Shown piece after piece: positions 26,253 to 35,873 of a stretch of DNA of 64,000 bases. The notes under the pieces are model-generated. The model did no database searches and was not told where the DNA came from. It saw nothing but the letters and a program-made list of their open reading frames with translations. Position 1 is the first letter of the stretch, and every line of letters begins with the position of its first letter. The translations under genes were made by a program, and so were the position numbers. Origin of the DNA: Chromatiaceae bacterium (GTDB taxonomy: Bacteria > Pseudomonadota > Gammaproteobacteria > Chromatiales > Chromatiaceae); the NCBI GenBank assembly GCA_024235395.1, contig JACKMK010000004.1, positions 248,001 to 312,000 on the forward strand, read 5' to 3'.

Positions 26253-26453
26253 GGAGGCGTGCGGCCGGCCACCCCTTTGTTGGGCAGACTGCGTTGTACC
26301 GCCATGGAGTTTATGGCAACTGCCTATCCGGCTCCCGCCGTATCGGATCCGGGCTAACCCGGCGGCCGGCACGCCGTCTCCTTTCGATCCGGGGACGACC
26401 GCGGATCGGAGATCAAGAAGAATACCGATGCCCGTTCGGTGAGACCCGAACGG
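26253..26453 (+). ncRNA. Candidate structured leader RNA upstream of the secreted protein gene
   Basis: The 373-nt gap before ATG 26523 folds well by eye. GGCGTGC (26256-26262) pairs with GCACGCC (26369-26375), extended by GGCC/GGCC and GGA/TCC, closing a domain that holds one long arm (26283-26324, with GCCAT/ATGGC at its tip) and a hairpin CCGGG-ctaa-CCCGG (26349-26362): a three-way junction. Two more hairpins follow at 26385-26408 (CGATCCG/CGGATCG) and 26432-26453 (CCGTTCGG/CCGAACGG). I do not match it to a known riboswitch. A cis-acting RNA or an independent small RNA are both possible. Confidence 0.45.
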
Positions 26454-26522
26454 CTCCGCTGCCGAGGACTCAAGACATAGGCCACGGAAGCACCCGGCAG
26501 TTTCTGCAGGGAGGGCGGTGTC

Positions 26523-28127
26523 ATGTTAGTCAAGACATTCCTAATTCCCATCACGTTGCTGTGCGCTGTGAGCGCGAGCTTGGCGCTGGCGGCACGACCA
26601 CCGGATGTAGGGCCGGGGGATCACGGCAACGAAACGCCGGACTACGGTGATCTGTTCATCCTGTACCGGGACCCGTCCGGTATCCCGATCCTCGACCTCA
26701 ACGACTGTCAGCAACCGATCGCGTCACCGGCGCTGTCGTCAAGCGACTGCCCGGAATGTACCGTGCTCGGTGATGGCAGCTTGTTGTTGCCGGTCGATCC
26801 TGCGACCTGCGCCGTGGTCGGCGAATACGCACCCTTCACCCAGGAAGTCGACTTCGGTCGCATCAACGAGGTGCGTGCGCCGGATTCGGTGCTCGAACAG
26901 CAACTGGACGACGTGACCATCAAGCTGGCTACAGCGGGTTGTGTCACGCTCGACCCGGCCGGTCGGCTGGTCACCAGCAGCCTGGTCGACGGTGTGATAG
27001 TGAACAGCGAGATCGACTCGCCACTACAGAACATCGCGATCTATGAAAAGCTGATGCGTGAAGGCAGTCTGGGAGATGGACTGGCGTTGCCGGCCAGCTG
27101 GATCGACATGGCCGCACGGTCACTCGGTGCAGCAGCAGACAAGACCGGTGCCATCGGCGTCGACATGGTCGTCTACCTGAACGACTTCCTCGGTCTGACC
27201 GACGAATCACGACCGGCGATGCTCGACAGAGTCTGCATCAACGTACGACAGGAGGTCACCGGTGAGGTCCGGTATGTGCGCAAGTGCTTCCTCGACTACA
27301 GCCTGTACGGCTATGACCGAGGGCAGAACTTCATGACGCTCCCGGCCCCGCCGTACATCCCTGGCAACACGCCGCAGGCTGGCTGGTTCGAGTACCTGGC
27401 GGTGGTGTTCAACACCGATCCGGTGTTGTTCGAGATCGCACAGGGACCGATCGTCGATGCCGTACCGGCGCTCTGGTCGCCGGGCCCGCCGACGAGCGAC
27501 ATCGGGGCATTCGCCACGGCAGCCGACGACACACGTGCGGTGATCGAGTTCATGCACAACTGGCCGGTCCCGGGTGACTACGCGACATTGGTTCCGTGTG
27601 GCGCGGTCGAGGTCGATTACTACGACGTTTCGATCAGCGCAGAATCCGGCCTGCAGGTGCCCAAGCGCATGGTCGCCGGCACCGAGGGTCGCGAAGGCAC
27701 CGTGACCGTGCAGAACAGCGGTCCGGCCGAGGCCTCCGGGACCGTGATGGTGGTCGGTGTCGATTCGGACGGTAACCGGATCGGGCCGCTGTATGCGATG
27801 CAGAGCGGCGTTCCGACAACCACCGAGCTGTTTGTCATGCCCGAGCCGTTCACGCTGCAGGCGGGTTACAGCATGAGCTGGACCTTCTTCTTCAGCATGG
27901 ACTATGCGACCGAGATCACCTGGACCGCCACGGTTCAGGCTCCGCTCGATGCCAACACTGGCAACAACCAGGTCACTTCAGTGACCACCGTTACCGGCTC
28001 GAAAGGCGGTGGTGGTGGCGGTGGTGGCCACAGCGTTGACGGTGACGGCGAGTCGACCGGTGACCACACCGGTGGAAGTGGCGGCGGTCGCGGTAGTGGA
28101 AATGGCAACGGAGGCGGCAGACGTTGA
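26523..28127 (+). CDS. Secreted protein with a glycine-rich C-terminal tail, unknown function
   Basis: A 534-residue protein with a Sec signal (residues 1-23, LCAVSASLALAA). Cys residues are spaced through the first half (DCQQP, DCPECT, TCAVV, GCVTL) as expected for disulfides. Residues ~370-500 look like a CARDB/Ig-type domain (VTVQNSGPAEASGTVMVVGV). The end is low-complexity: about eight Gly in a row, then Gly/Ser/Asp/Asn repeats and RR. No PEP-CTERM or LPXTG-like sorting signal is visible. GGAGGG lies 9 nt before the ATG. Preceded by the folded leader at 26253-26453. Confidence 0.75.
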   Translation: MLVKTFLIPITLLCAVSASLALAARPPDVGPGDHGNETPDYGDLFILYRDPSGIPILDLNDCQQPIASPALSSSDCPECTVLGDGSLLLPVDPATCAVVGEYAPFTQEVDFGRINEVRAPDSVLEQQLDDVTIKLATAGCVTLDPAGRLVTSSLVDGVIVNSEIDSPLQNIAIYEKLMREGSLGDGLALPASWIDMAARSLGAAADKTGAIGVDMVVYLNDFLGLTDESRPAMLDRVCINVRQEVTGEVRYVRKCFLDYSLYGYDRGQNFMTLPAPPYIPGNTPQAGWFEYLAVVFNTDPVLFEIAQGPIVDAVPALWSPGPPTSDIGAFATAADDTRAVIEFMHNWPVPGDYATLVPCGAVEVDYYDVSISAESGLQVPKRMVAGTEGREGTVTVQNSGPAEASGTVMVVGVDSDGNRIGPLYAMQSGVPTTTELFVMPEPFTLQAGYSMSWTFFFSMDYATEITWTATVQAPLDANTGNNQVTSVTTVTGSKGGGGGGGGHSVDGDGESTGDHTGGSGGGRGSGNGNGGGRR

Positions 28128-28155
28128 TCGACCGATGACGTTTGCCTGGTAACCG

Positions 28156-28187
28156 GGTCAGGGGTGGCCGCAGGGTTGCCCCTGACC
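28156..28187. terminator. Possible bidirectional terminator hairpin between convergent genes
   Basis: GGTCAGGGG (28156-28164) pairs with CCCCTGACC (28179-28187) over a 14-nt loop, in the short gap between the convergent genes ending at 28127 and 28267. It lacks a T-run, so the assignment is moderate. Confidence 0.45.
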
Positions 28188-28266
28188 GTCGTCGCAGCGC
28201 GCAGCGGTGCGCACCTGAGCCGTCCCAACCCGTCCTTACAGCGGACGTCTCGGCGCGTCGTCGCGG

Positions 28267-29196
28267 CTATTGCGCGGATCCAGCCTCATCCGGCACCTCG
28301 AACCCGTAGACGACGACCCTGTCGTTGCCGGAGTCCGACAGCCACAGCGTATCGCCGCGGCTCTCGACCCCCTCCGGCGTCGTGAACACACCGGGCCCCC
28401 GTCCCCGTCTGCCATCGCCGATCCGCCCCAGCAACCGGCCACCGGCACCGATCAACTTCACCGAATGGTTGTTCTTGTCGGCGGCAACAATACTGCCATC
28501 GGGTAGCACGTCGAGGTAACGGACACCGCTGAAGTCGTACGGCGGACCGCGCAACTCCGCGACGATCTCGAGTGCCTGGTTGAGTCGCAACAGGCGATCA
28601 TTGCCGGCGTCCGCCAGCCAGATATCACCGTTTGGCGCGAGTTCCAGATCGTGCGGTGCCGACAGGCCGCGCAGTTCGTGCACCACCCGTCCGTCGCGGA
28701 ACGCGACCACGTTGTTCGACCACGCACCCGCGGCATACAGCATGCCGTTCGGATGCACCAGAACGCCCTCAGGTCCCGCCAGGCGTTCACGCAACTCGCC
28801 GACGAGCGTCCCGCGCGTGCCCTGCATCGAGAAGATAGCGATCCGGCCGTTGTGGGTGTCGGCCACGTACAAGCGGCCATCGTCATCGAAATCCAGATCG
28901 TGCGTACCGTCCAGTTGGTCATCGCCAAATGCATCGACCAGCGCGAGGGTCTGCGCGTCGAGTACCACGACGCGCCCGGTACCGACATCGGCGACGTACA
29001 GATGGCGTCCATCAGGGGACAGCTTGATGTCGTGCGGATTGGACAGCGGGGTGGTACTCGCCTGCCGCATCTGGTATCGCCAATCGGCACCGTCCGCGTC
29101 ACAACGCGGTACCGGCACGGCGAACGCCAGAACAAGGAGGATCAGACTCGTCAATCGGTACCCGGACACGGCCACACCCCGCTCATCGCCACGCAC
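28267..29196 (-). CDS. NHL-repeat beta-propeller protein, probably exported
   Basis: A 309-residue protein with an N-terminal hydrophobic segment (LTSLILLVLAFAVPVPRCDA) that looks like a signal peptide or anchor. The rest is five or six NHL-type blades: PHDIKLSPDGRHLYVADVGT, HDLDFDDDGRLYVADTHNGR, PEGVLVHPNGMLYAA, PHDLELAPNGDIWLADAGND and the final TPEGVE..GDTLWLSDSGND. NHL propellers mostly bind partners rather than catalyse; peptidyl-alpha-hydroxyglycine lyases share the fold. Start uncertain between 29196 and an internal GTG. Confidence 0.82.
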   Translation of the reverse strand: MRGDERGVAVSGYRLTSLILLVLAFAVPVPRCDADGADWRYQMRQASTTPLSNPHDIKLSPDGRHLYVADVGTGRVVVLDAQTLALVDAFGDDQLDGTHDLDFDDDGRLYVADTHNGRIAIFSMQGTRGTLVGELRERLAGPEGVLVHPNGMLYAAGAWSNNVVAFRDGRVVHELRGLSAPHDLELAPNGDIWLADAGNDRLLRLNQALEIVAELRGPPYDFSGVRYLDVLPDGSIVAADKNNHSVKLIGAGGRLLGRIGDGRRGRGPGVFTTPEGVESRGDTLWLSDSGNDRVVVYGFEVPDEAGSAQ

Positions 29197-29301
29197 AGGC
29201 GATGCTGCAAACCTAGTCCATCGGACGCTCTGGTAGGTGCGGATTACGCCTGGAATCTGCGCGGGAAAACGGACGGCCTGGGCGACGCTGTCCGGCCCTT
29301 G

Positions 29302-30117
29302 TCAGGCCGCCGCACCGGTGTAGCGGGCCAGGATCCGCCGTACGTACTGAACGGTCTCGGCGAAAGGTGGTACGCCACCGTGCCGCTCCACAGCGCCCTC
29401 TCCGGCGTTGTACCCGGCCAACGTAAGGCGGATATCACCATCGAAGCGCTGCAGCAGCCAGCGCAGATAGGCCATGCCGCCGCGCAGATTCTGGATCGGC
29501 TCGAACGGGTCCTTCACACCGAAGCGGCGCGCGGTGGCCGGAATCAGCTGCATCAGTCCCAGCGCGCCCTTGTGCGATCGCGCCCGCGGATTGAAATTCG
29601 ACTCGGCCCGCACCACCTCGAGCACCAGTGCCGGATCCAGGTCGTACTGAGGCGCCATCTCATAGATCGCGGCGATCAGTTCGCCGCGCTTGGCATCGGT
29701 GATCTGCAGATCGGTATCGTCACGGCCCACACAGCTCGGCGGCTCGCGTCGGACCTCGGCCAGGCTCTCGACCAGTCGCGCCGGAGGTTGTTCGCCCAGG
29801 CGCAGCGCGCGATCCAGCCACCCCGCCGCGAGACCGTCGTTGCGCGTCACGTCACGGCCCTGGAAATACAGCCACGCCAGCTCGTAGGCGGCGCGACCGT
29901 CGCGGCGATGCGCCGCGGCGCACAGATAGACCACCGCGCGGTCGGCGTCGCGCGTGACGCCCTCGCCGTGCAGATAGTTGAGACCAAGCTCGGTCAATTG
30001 CGCAGCGGTCAGACGCTCAGCAGCCACACCCTGCGACACCGAGAGCGCGACTGTCAGGCACAGCAGCAGGTAAAGAACCGGGCCGCCTGACTTTTTTCCT
30101 TGATTTCTCGGCAACAT
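29302..30117 (-). CDS. Lytic transglycosylase (SLT domain) with Sel1-like repeats
   Basis: A 271-residue periplasmic peptidoglycan lytic transglycosylase. ATG 30117 begins a signal peptide (LYLLLCLTVALSVSQGVAA). Residues ~35-100 hold Sel1/TPR-like helices (GLNYLHGEGV..DADRAVVYL and AYELAWLYFQGRDVTRNDG). The SLT domain follows: VVRAESNFNPRA carries the catalytic Glu, then KGALGLMQLIPATARRFGV, RGGMAYLRWLL and AGYNAGEGAV. The Sel1 N-terminus may help bind a protein partner. Transcribed away from the gene at 30276. Confidence 0.9.
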   Translation of the reverse strand: MLPRNQGKKSGGPVLYLLLCLTVALSVSQGVAAERLTAAQLTELGLNYLHGEGVTRDADRAVVYLCAAAHRRDGRAAYELAWLYFQGRDVTRNDGLAAGWLDRALRLGEQPPARLVESLAEVRREPPSCVGRDDTDLQITDAKRGELIAAIYEMAPQYDLDPALVLEVVRAESNFNPRARSHKGALGLMQLIPATARRFGVKDPFEPIQNLRGGMAYLRWLLQRFDGDIRLTLAGYNAGEGAVERHGGVPPFAETVQYVRRILARYTGAAA

Positions 30118-30275
30118 GCAAGATGTCGAGCAGGTTGTATGCCAAGCACTCAAACCGCGTTGAATCTCAGGCAGTTAGCACCGACCAGAGTTAAAGTGAA
30201 GTATCAAGATGTAAATTTCATGGACACCCGCTGCGCGAAACAAGCTGGCATCTCGGGAAAACCCTAGCTTGATTA

Positions 30276-31790
30276 GTGTTTAATCAACTGGTTCTATTCC
30301 AATATCGCCCCAACCGACGATCCGCCGTGCGCCTGCTGCGTCCCGTTGAATGGTTTACCTGGCTCCTGGAGCCGGACGATCGCTACCTGGCCACGAGCAG
30401 GCTGTTCCTGCGCCTGATGGCGCTGATCTACCTCGCCGCGTTCGTCTCCGCCGCACTCGAGATCACGGGACTCGTCGGCCAGGACGGCATCCTTCCGGCC
30501 GGTGATTACCTCGCACAACTTGAGCAACGCTTTGGCACGGCGGCCTGGGTACGTTTCCCGACCCTGTTCTGGCTCGATCACAGCGACATGGCCCTGTCCG
30601 CGGCGAGCTACGCCGGATGCCTGTTCGCGGTGTTGCTGTTGATCGGCTGGCGGCCACTGCTGACGAGCATCGTGCTGTTCGTGCTCTACCTGTCGCTGTT
30701 TCGCACCGGGCAGCTGTTTTTCAACTTCCAATGGGACTACCTGCTGCTGGAGGCGGGCTTCCTGGCGATCTTCCTCACCGGCGGTCCGAACCGCCTGCTG
30801 GTGTTTCTGTTTCACTGGCTGCTGTTCCGTCTGCGCTTCCTGTCGGGACTGTCGAAGCTGCTGAGTGGCGACCCGAGCTGGGCCGACCTCACGACCCTGC
30901 GCTATTACTTCGAAACTCAGCCGCTGCCGCACATCGGTGGCTGGTACGCGCACCAGTTGCCGGACTGGCTGCTGCGCGCCGGCACCGGTTTGACCCTGTT
31001 CGTCGAGCTCGTGGTGCCGTTCTTCATCTTCCTGCCACGGCCGTTCCGCCTGTTCGCCGCGTTTGCGACCATCCTGATCCAGCTGCTGATCATCGCTACC
31101 AGCAACCACAACTTCATCAATCTGTTGACCATCGCGCTGTGCCTGTTCCTGCTCGACGACCGGGCGTTGCGGCGTTTCGTGCCGGCCTGGCTGAGCGGCA
31201 CTGCGGCGCTGGCCTCGGCGCGCGGCCTAATGACGGCGCTGTTGCCGTTCGTCGCCGCGGCCCTGGTGCTGGCCGGCGGTGCCTCGGCCTACGACCTGAT
31301 CAGCGACAGCCGCGCGCAACGCGCATGGAATGCCCCGCTCGGGTGGGTGCAGGGATGGGGCCTGGGCAACGTCTATCACGTGTTTCCCACGATGCAGACC
31401 GAGCGACAGGAGCTCATCGTGCAGGGCAGCAACGACGGCCGGGAATGGCGTACCTACACCTTCCGGTACAAGCCGGACAGTCCCAGCGACTACCCACGTT
31501 TCATCGTTCCGCTACACCCGAGGCTCGACTGGATGATCTGGTTCGTGCCGTCACAGAACCCGGCGATGCGTCCCTGGTTCGAGCGCTTCCTGTGGCAGCT
31601 AGGCCGCAACTCGCCCAGTGTCACCGGATTGCTGGCGCACAACCCGTTCCCGGATGCCGGACCGCGTTACCTGCGCGTGCTCGCGTACCGCTACCGCTTC
31701 AGCACCCCGCAGCAGCGCGCCCGGACCGGGCAGGTCTGGCAGGCCGAGTACCTTGGCCTATTCCCTGCGGTGCCACCGCGGATACCCTGA
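30276..31790 (+). CDS. Lipase maturation factor (LMF1)-like membrane protein
   Basis: A 504-residue polytopic protein. It matches bacterial LMF1-domain proteins: LFRTGQLFFNFQWDYLLLEA, then RFLSGLSKLLSGDPSWADLT and LRYYFETQPLPHIGGWYAHQ, followed by a soluble C-terminal domain with NVYHVFPTMQTERQELIVQG. The eukaryotic homologue is an ER chaperone for lipases; the bacterial role is not clear. The conserved FNFQWDYLLLE block is intact and there are about eight helices. No lipase gene is adjacent. Confidence 0.88.
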   Translation: MFNQLVLFQYRPNRRSAVRLLRPVEWFTWLLEPDDRYLATSRLFLRLMALIYLAAFVSAALEITGLVGQDGILPAGDYLAQLEQRFGTAAWVRFPTLFWLDHSDMALSAASYAGCLFAVLLLIGWRPLLTSIVLFVLYLSLFRTGQLFFNFQWDYLLLEAGFLAIFLTGGPNRLLVFLFHWLLFRLRFLSGLSKLLSGDPSWADLTTLRYYFETQPLPHIGGWYAHQLPDWLLRAGTGLTLFVELVVPFFIFLPRPFRLFAAFATILIQLLIIATSNHNFINLLTIALCLFLLDDRALRRFVPAWLSGTAALASARGLMTALLPFVAAALVLAGGASAYDLISDSRAQRAWNAPLGWVQGWGLGNVYHVFPTMQTERQELIVQGSNDGREWRTYTFRYKPDSPSDYPRFIVPLHPRLDWMIWFVPSQNPAMRPWFERFLWQLGRNSPSVTGLLAHNPFPDAGPRYLRVLAYRYRFSTPQQRARTGQVWQAEYLGLFPAVPPRIP

Positions 31791-31803
31791 ACTGGCCCGC
31801 CCA

Positions 31804-32544
31804 TCAGCGCAGGAAGAAGCCGCGTTCGCGCAGGAATGCCAACATGTGTTCGCGTTTCTTGCCCTGCATTGCGCCTGCGACCGCCGTACTCCAGTCACTG
31901 AGTTTGACGTTGCTGCCGCGGCCCGCGTAGTAGGCCGCCATCTGCGCATCGTATTGCGCGACGCGCTGCGGCGGCGGATCGCGGTAGCTGTCCTGATGCA
32001 GCACCAGGTCGACCGGCATGCGCGGCTTAACCGGGTTGTCTTCGTCGGGCCACCCCAGGCACATCCCGAATACCGGCACGACCCGATGCGGCAGCGCGAG
32101 CTGCTCCACGACCACCTGCGGATCGTTGCGGATGCCGCCGATGAAAACACCACCGAGTCCCTGCGACTCCGCGGCGAGCAATACGTTCTGCGCCATCAAT
32201 GCCACGTCCACGATCGCTGCCAGCGCGTGCTCGCTGAACCCTTCGAGTTCGCCCTTGCCGGCACGTTCGCAGGCGGCATTGATGCGCCGCAGATCGGCGC
32301 AGTACACCAGGAACTCGGCCGCCTGCTCGATCCACGCCTGTCCACCGGCCGCAGCGGCGATTGCCGCGCGGGCTGCCGGCCGGGTCACGCGGATCACCGA
32401 ATAGGCCTGGATGAAACTCGACGTCGCGGCCGCCTGACCGCAGCTGATCAGGGATTCCAGTTGCCCCGGCTCAAGGGGCCTCTGCTGGAACCGGCGCACC
32501 GAACGGTGGTGTCGCTGCAATTGTTGTGTCGGGGTGTCCTGCAT
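31804..32544 (-). CDS. nfsA: NfsA-type FMN nitroreductase (NADPH-dependent)
   Basis: A 246-residue flavoprotein of the oxygen-insensitive nitroreductase A group. HRSVRRF (FMN phosphate binding) is near residue 13, SSFIQAYSVIRV follows, and ALMAQNVLLAAESQGLGGVFIGGIRN is split around the GGV.IGG strand. VFGMCLGWPDE and KPRMPVDLVLHQ are characteristic of the NfsA/FRP subfamily. It reduces nitro groups and quinones by two-electron steps. It ends 14 nt after the convergent LMF1-like stop. Confidence 0.9.
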   Translation of the reverse strand: MQDTPTQQLQRHHRSVRRFQQRPLEPGQLESLISCGQAAATSSFIQAYSVIRVTRPAARAAIAAAAGGQAWIEQAAEFLVYCADLRRINAACERAGKGELEGFSEHALAAIVDVALMAQNVLLAAESQGLGGVFIGGIRNDPQVVVEQLALPHRVVPVFGMCLGWPDEDNPVKPRMPVDLVLHQDSYRDPPPQRVAQYDAQMAAYYAGRGSNVKLSDWSTAVAGAMQGKKREHMLAFLRERGFFLR

Positions 32545-32557
32545 CGTTAGCCTGCGT

Positions 32558-34690
32558 TCAATCGTCAGCCAATGGTCGGCGCGCCATCAGTCGGTCCCAG
32601 ACCAGCACCACGCCGAACGCGGCCAGGGCACACCAGTGCAGCAGCGGCTGCTGCGGAAAGATCAGGGCGGTCGCCATCGCCCCCAGAAGCAGCCGCATCA
32701 TCAACCCGTGATCGCGTTCCAGGTGGCCCTGGAACGCCGCTGCAAACGCATACAGCCCGACCAGGGTGAACGCGAAGATCTCCAGCGCGACGCCCCAGTC
32801 GGCGTATAGAAAGGGCGTGTAGGCGAACAGCACCGGCATGATGTACAGCCCCTTGGCCAGCTTCCAGGCGGTAAACCCGGTGCGGATCTGCGGCGTTCCG
32901 GCGATGGCGGCGGCGGCAAACGCAGTCAGGCAGACCGGTGGCGTGACATTGCTGTCCTGGCTCAGCCAGAAGATGATCATGTGCGCCGACAACAGGATGC
33001 CGAGCACGATCGTCGGATCCAGTGCCTGTTCGTACAGACCGGTGACCAGTGAAGGATCGATGCTGCGCAGGGCGTCGAGGATCGAGCGCGCCTCATCGAG
33101 CGTCATCGACTGCCCGAGCATGCCGACCTTGTCGGGCGCGGCGAGCATCAGCATCGCTCCGGCCGCCTCCGGCAACTGCCGACCCGCGGCGATGAGATCG
33201 ACCAGCTGGGCATCGGCAATCAGGTTGTACAGCGCCGGCGCGGACAGCGTCGCCAGCACGATGTACGCGGCAGTGACCGGCAGCCCCATGCCGAGCACCA
33301 GGGACGCCAGTGCGACCAGGAACAGCGCGACGATCAGGCTGCCACCCGCCCACTGCTGGATCATCAACGACAGCGTGTTGCCTACCCCGGTCATCGCGAT
33401 CACGTTGACCACGAGGCCGACCGCAACCAGCAACAGACCGGTCGTGATCATGTTGCGGCTGCCCAGCGCCAGCGCATCGAGGATGTCGCGTATCCCCATG
33501 CGGCGCGGCGTCAGCCAGCTCGAGCCGATCACCGTGAGGATCGCGACCCCGGCCGCGTAGGTCGGGGTGAATCCCATCACCAGCATGACGATCAGCACGA
33601 TGATCGGCGATACGAACACCACCCCACCCTCGCGCATCACCGTGCCGATCCTGGGCTGGTCTTCGCCGGACTCGGTCTCAAACCCCAGGCGCTTCGCCTC
33701 GAGGCGCACGAAGAACGCCACCGACAGGAAGTACAGCAGCGCCGGAAGGAACGAGACCGCGACGATGTGCGTATACGGGATCTGTGTATAGCTCGCCATC
33801 ACGAACGCGCCCGCACCCATGATCGGTGGCATCAGCTGACCGCCGGTGCTGGCCGCCGACTCGACGCCGGCGGCGAAGCGCGCCGGAAACCCCGCGCGTT
33901 TCATCAGCGGGATCGTGATCACGCCGGTCGATACAGTGTTGGCGATCGACGAGCCCGAGATGGTCCCGGTCAATCCGGACGAGACCACGGCGACCAACCC
34001 CGGGCCTCCGACCACCCTTCCGGCCACCACGCGCGCCATCGCGATCACGAAGTCGCCGGCGCCCGAACGCACCAGGAAGGCACCGAACAGGATGAACATG
34101 AAGACGAACGAGACCGAGATCTGCGCAATACTGCCGAACAGGGCATCGTCGCCGTAGATGCTGCGAAACAGCAGCGTCTCGTTGCTCAGCCCGGCGAACT
34201 TGAACACATTGTCGAGCCACGCCCCCCAGCCGACGACATAGGTCAGCGCGAGCACGATCAGTACCGGGATCACCAGACCCGTGGTACGCCGGGTCAGTTC
34301 GATGGCGGCAACGATCGTCAACAGCGCGAGCACCTGCTCCCAACCCGTCATGTTGACGCCGCGCTCATAGATGGCGTCCTCGGCGCCGACGATCCAGGCG
34401 GTCGCGGCGACGAAGCCCACCGCCAGGCCGACATCCAAAGCCAGGAGCACGCGTGACCGCGCGAGCCGCTCGCTGCGCAGTGGCGGATACAGCAGAAACG
34501 CGAGAACGCCCAGGCCGACGAAATGCAGGGTCGCCTGCCACTGGGTCGAAAACAACGTGGTGAAATTCATCACCAGATGCAGCGCCGCGATCGCGGCGCC
34601 GAGCCAGTACACCGCGGTACGGACCCAGGGCTGCGTACGCAGCCCAGCCTCGAGTGAACCGGCGTCGGGCTGACCGGCGGGTTGCGTCAT
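32558..34690 (-). CDS. TRAP transporter fused membrane permease (4TM/12TM, TAXI type)
   Basis: A 710-residue fused small-plus-large TRAP permease starting at ATG 34690. The first ~170 residues are the small (DctQ-like) part; the large DctM-like part shows FGAFLVRSGAGDFVIAMARV, ISGSSIANTVSTGVITIPLM and GMGLPVTAAYIVLATLSAPAL, split over strands in the family pattern. It takes up an organic solute using a sodium or proton gradient. The periplasmic TAXI receptor is just upstream (40 nt), and the pair is co-transcribed on the minus strand. Confidence 0.93.
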   Translation of the reverse strand: MTQPAGQPDAGSLEAGLRTQPWVRTAVYWLGAAIAALHLVMNFTTLFSTQWQATLHFVGLGVLAFLLYPPLRSERLARSRVLLALDVGLAVGFVAATAWIVGAEDAIYERGVNMTGWEQVLALLTIVAAIELTRRTTGLVIPVLIVLALTYVVGWGAWLDNVFKFAGLSNETLLFRSIYGDDALFGSIAQISVSFVFMFILFGAFLVRSGAGDFVIAMARVVAGRVVGGPGLVAVVSSGLTGTISGSSIANTVSTGVITIPLMKRAGFPARFAAGVESAASTGGQLMPPIMGAGAFVMASYTQIPYTHIVAVSFLPALLYFLSVAFFVRLEAKRLGFETESGEDQPRIGTVMREGGVVFVSPIIVLIVMLVMGFTPTYAAGVAILTVIGSSWLTPRRMGIRDILDALALGSRNMITTGLLLVAVGLVVNVIAMTGVGNTLSLMIQQWAGGSLIVALFLVALASLVLGMGLPVTAAYIVLATLSAPALYNLIADAQLVDLIAAGRQLPEAAGAMLMLAAPDKVGMLGQSMTLDEARSILDALRSIDPSLVTGLYEQALDPTIVLGILLSAHMIIFWLSQDSNVTPPVCLTAFAAAAIAGTPQIRTGFTAWKLAKGLYIMPVLFAYTPFLYADWGVALEIFAFTLVGLYAFAAAFQGHLERDHGLMMRLLLGAMATALIFPQQPLLHWCALAAFGVVLVWDRLMARRPLADD

Positions 34691-34729
34691 GACATCGATG
34701 CGGCCGCCTGCCCGCGGCCGCAAGAGCCG

Positions 34730-35743
34730 TTACTGGGCGATCAGGCGCGCAGGGATCTCCAGGCCGGCCTCTTTGAAGTACCGCGCCGCACCCGGATGCA
34801 GAGGCATCGGCAGGCCCGATATCGCCTTGTCCAGGGCCATCGCGTTGGTCGCCTTGTGGATCGACTGCAGGAAGCCCAGGTTTTCGTAGATCGTCTTGGT
34901 GATCTTGTAGACGTCATCGTCCGGGACATCGGCACGCACCGCGAGGAAGTTCGGCTGGGCGATCGTCGTGATGTCCGCCTGTTGCCCCGGATAGGTACCG
35001 GCCGGGATCAGGTAAGGCGTCCACAACTCCATGCCACCATCGGCCTTGGCGGCCTGGTCGGCGGTGAACCCGAGCAGGCGAACGGCGTCGCCCTTGGCGG
35101 CGAGCAACTTGGTCACCGCGCCGACCGGCACACCGGCCGGCGTACCGATCAGATCGGCCTTGCCGTCCTGCATCGCGTCGGCCAGCGCCCCGTATCCGCC
35201 ATAGAAAAGGTCGAACTGCTTGTCGATGTCGATGCCGAGGTTGCCGAAGATGGTCCTGCTCGAACCGAGCGAACCGGAGTTCTTCTTGCCGAAGCCGGCC
35301 ACGCTTTGGATGTTGGAGGCGTCGGCGATGGTCCCGGTCTTTGCATACTCCGCCTTGACCAGGAAATGCTCGACGTTCTGCCACAGCATGGTGACCGCCC
35401 GCAGACCCTTCTGCGGCCCGTCTTTTTCGAGCGGACCGCTACCGTTCCACGCGTAGGCGCCGTACAGGCCCTGCAGGATCGCAAACTGGGTTTCGTTCTC
35501 GCGCAGCAGCTTGATGTTTTCACCCGAGCCGGCCGAATTGATCGCCGACATGTTGATCTTGTCTTTGGGCTGCAGCTTGACCTTGACCAGGGTCGACAAT
35601 GCGACACCGACCGGGTAGTAGGTGCCGCCCGTACTGGCGGTGGCCAGCAGATAGTCGCCTTCGGCGGCGGCTTGAGTGGACAGTCCCGCTGTGCACAGCG
35701 CGAACGTCAGCGCGGCTACGCCGCTGGTGAACCTCTTGAGCAT
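34730..35743 (-). CDS. TAXI-family TRAP transporter solute receptor
   Basis: A 337-residue periplasmic binding protein with a signal peptide (residues 1-27, ending TQAAAEG). ATASTGGTYYPVGVALSTLV is the TAXI hallmark (TGG.YYP.G), followed by ENIKLLRENETQFAILQ and the IGTPAGVPVGAV loop. It binds a carboxylate-type solute (for example glutamate or alpha-ketoglutarate in studied members) for the fused permease at 32558; the ligand here is unknown. GGAGGAGAG precedes the ATG. Confidence 0.93.
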   Translation of the reverse strand: MLKRFTSGVAALTFALCTAGLSTQAAAEGDYLLATASTGGTYYPVGVALSTLVKVKLQPKDKINMSAINSAGSGENIKLLRENETQFAILQGLYGAYAWNGSGPLEKDGPQKGLRAVTMLWQNVEHFLVKAEYAKTGTIADASNIQSVAGFGKKNSGSLGSSRTIFGNLGIDIDKQFDLFYGGYGALADAMQDGKADLIGTPAGVPVGAVTKLLAAKGDAVRLLGFTADQAAKADGGMELWTPYLIPAGTYPGQQADITTIAQPNFLAVRADVPDDDVYKITKTIYENLGFLQSIHKATNAMALDKAISGLPMPLHPGAARYFKEAGLEIPARLIAQ

Positions 35744-35873
35744 GGTCTCTCCTCCAGAATCTCGTTTTTTTATCGCGCGGACGACCGGCCGGTCCGCGAT
35801 TTTTAGCTTAGCCGAGCCTCCCCGGCTGAACAGCCTGGAAAAGACGGGTATTGCGCAGACCGCGCCGGGCGGC

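Noticed and set aside
26240..26650. 136-codon plus frame covering the leader and the start of the secreted protein
   Set aside because: It runs through the folded leader and then overlaps the secreted protein gene in another frame, has Arg/Gly-rich low-quality composition and no ribosome site.
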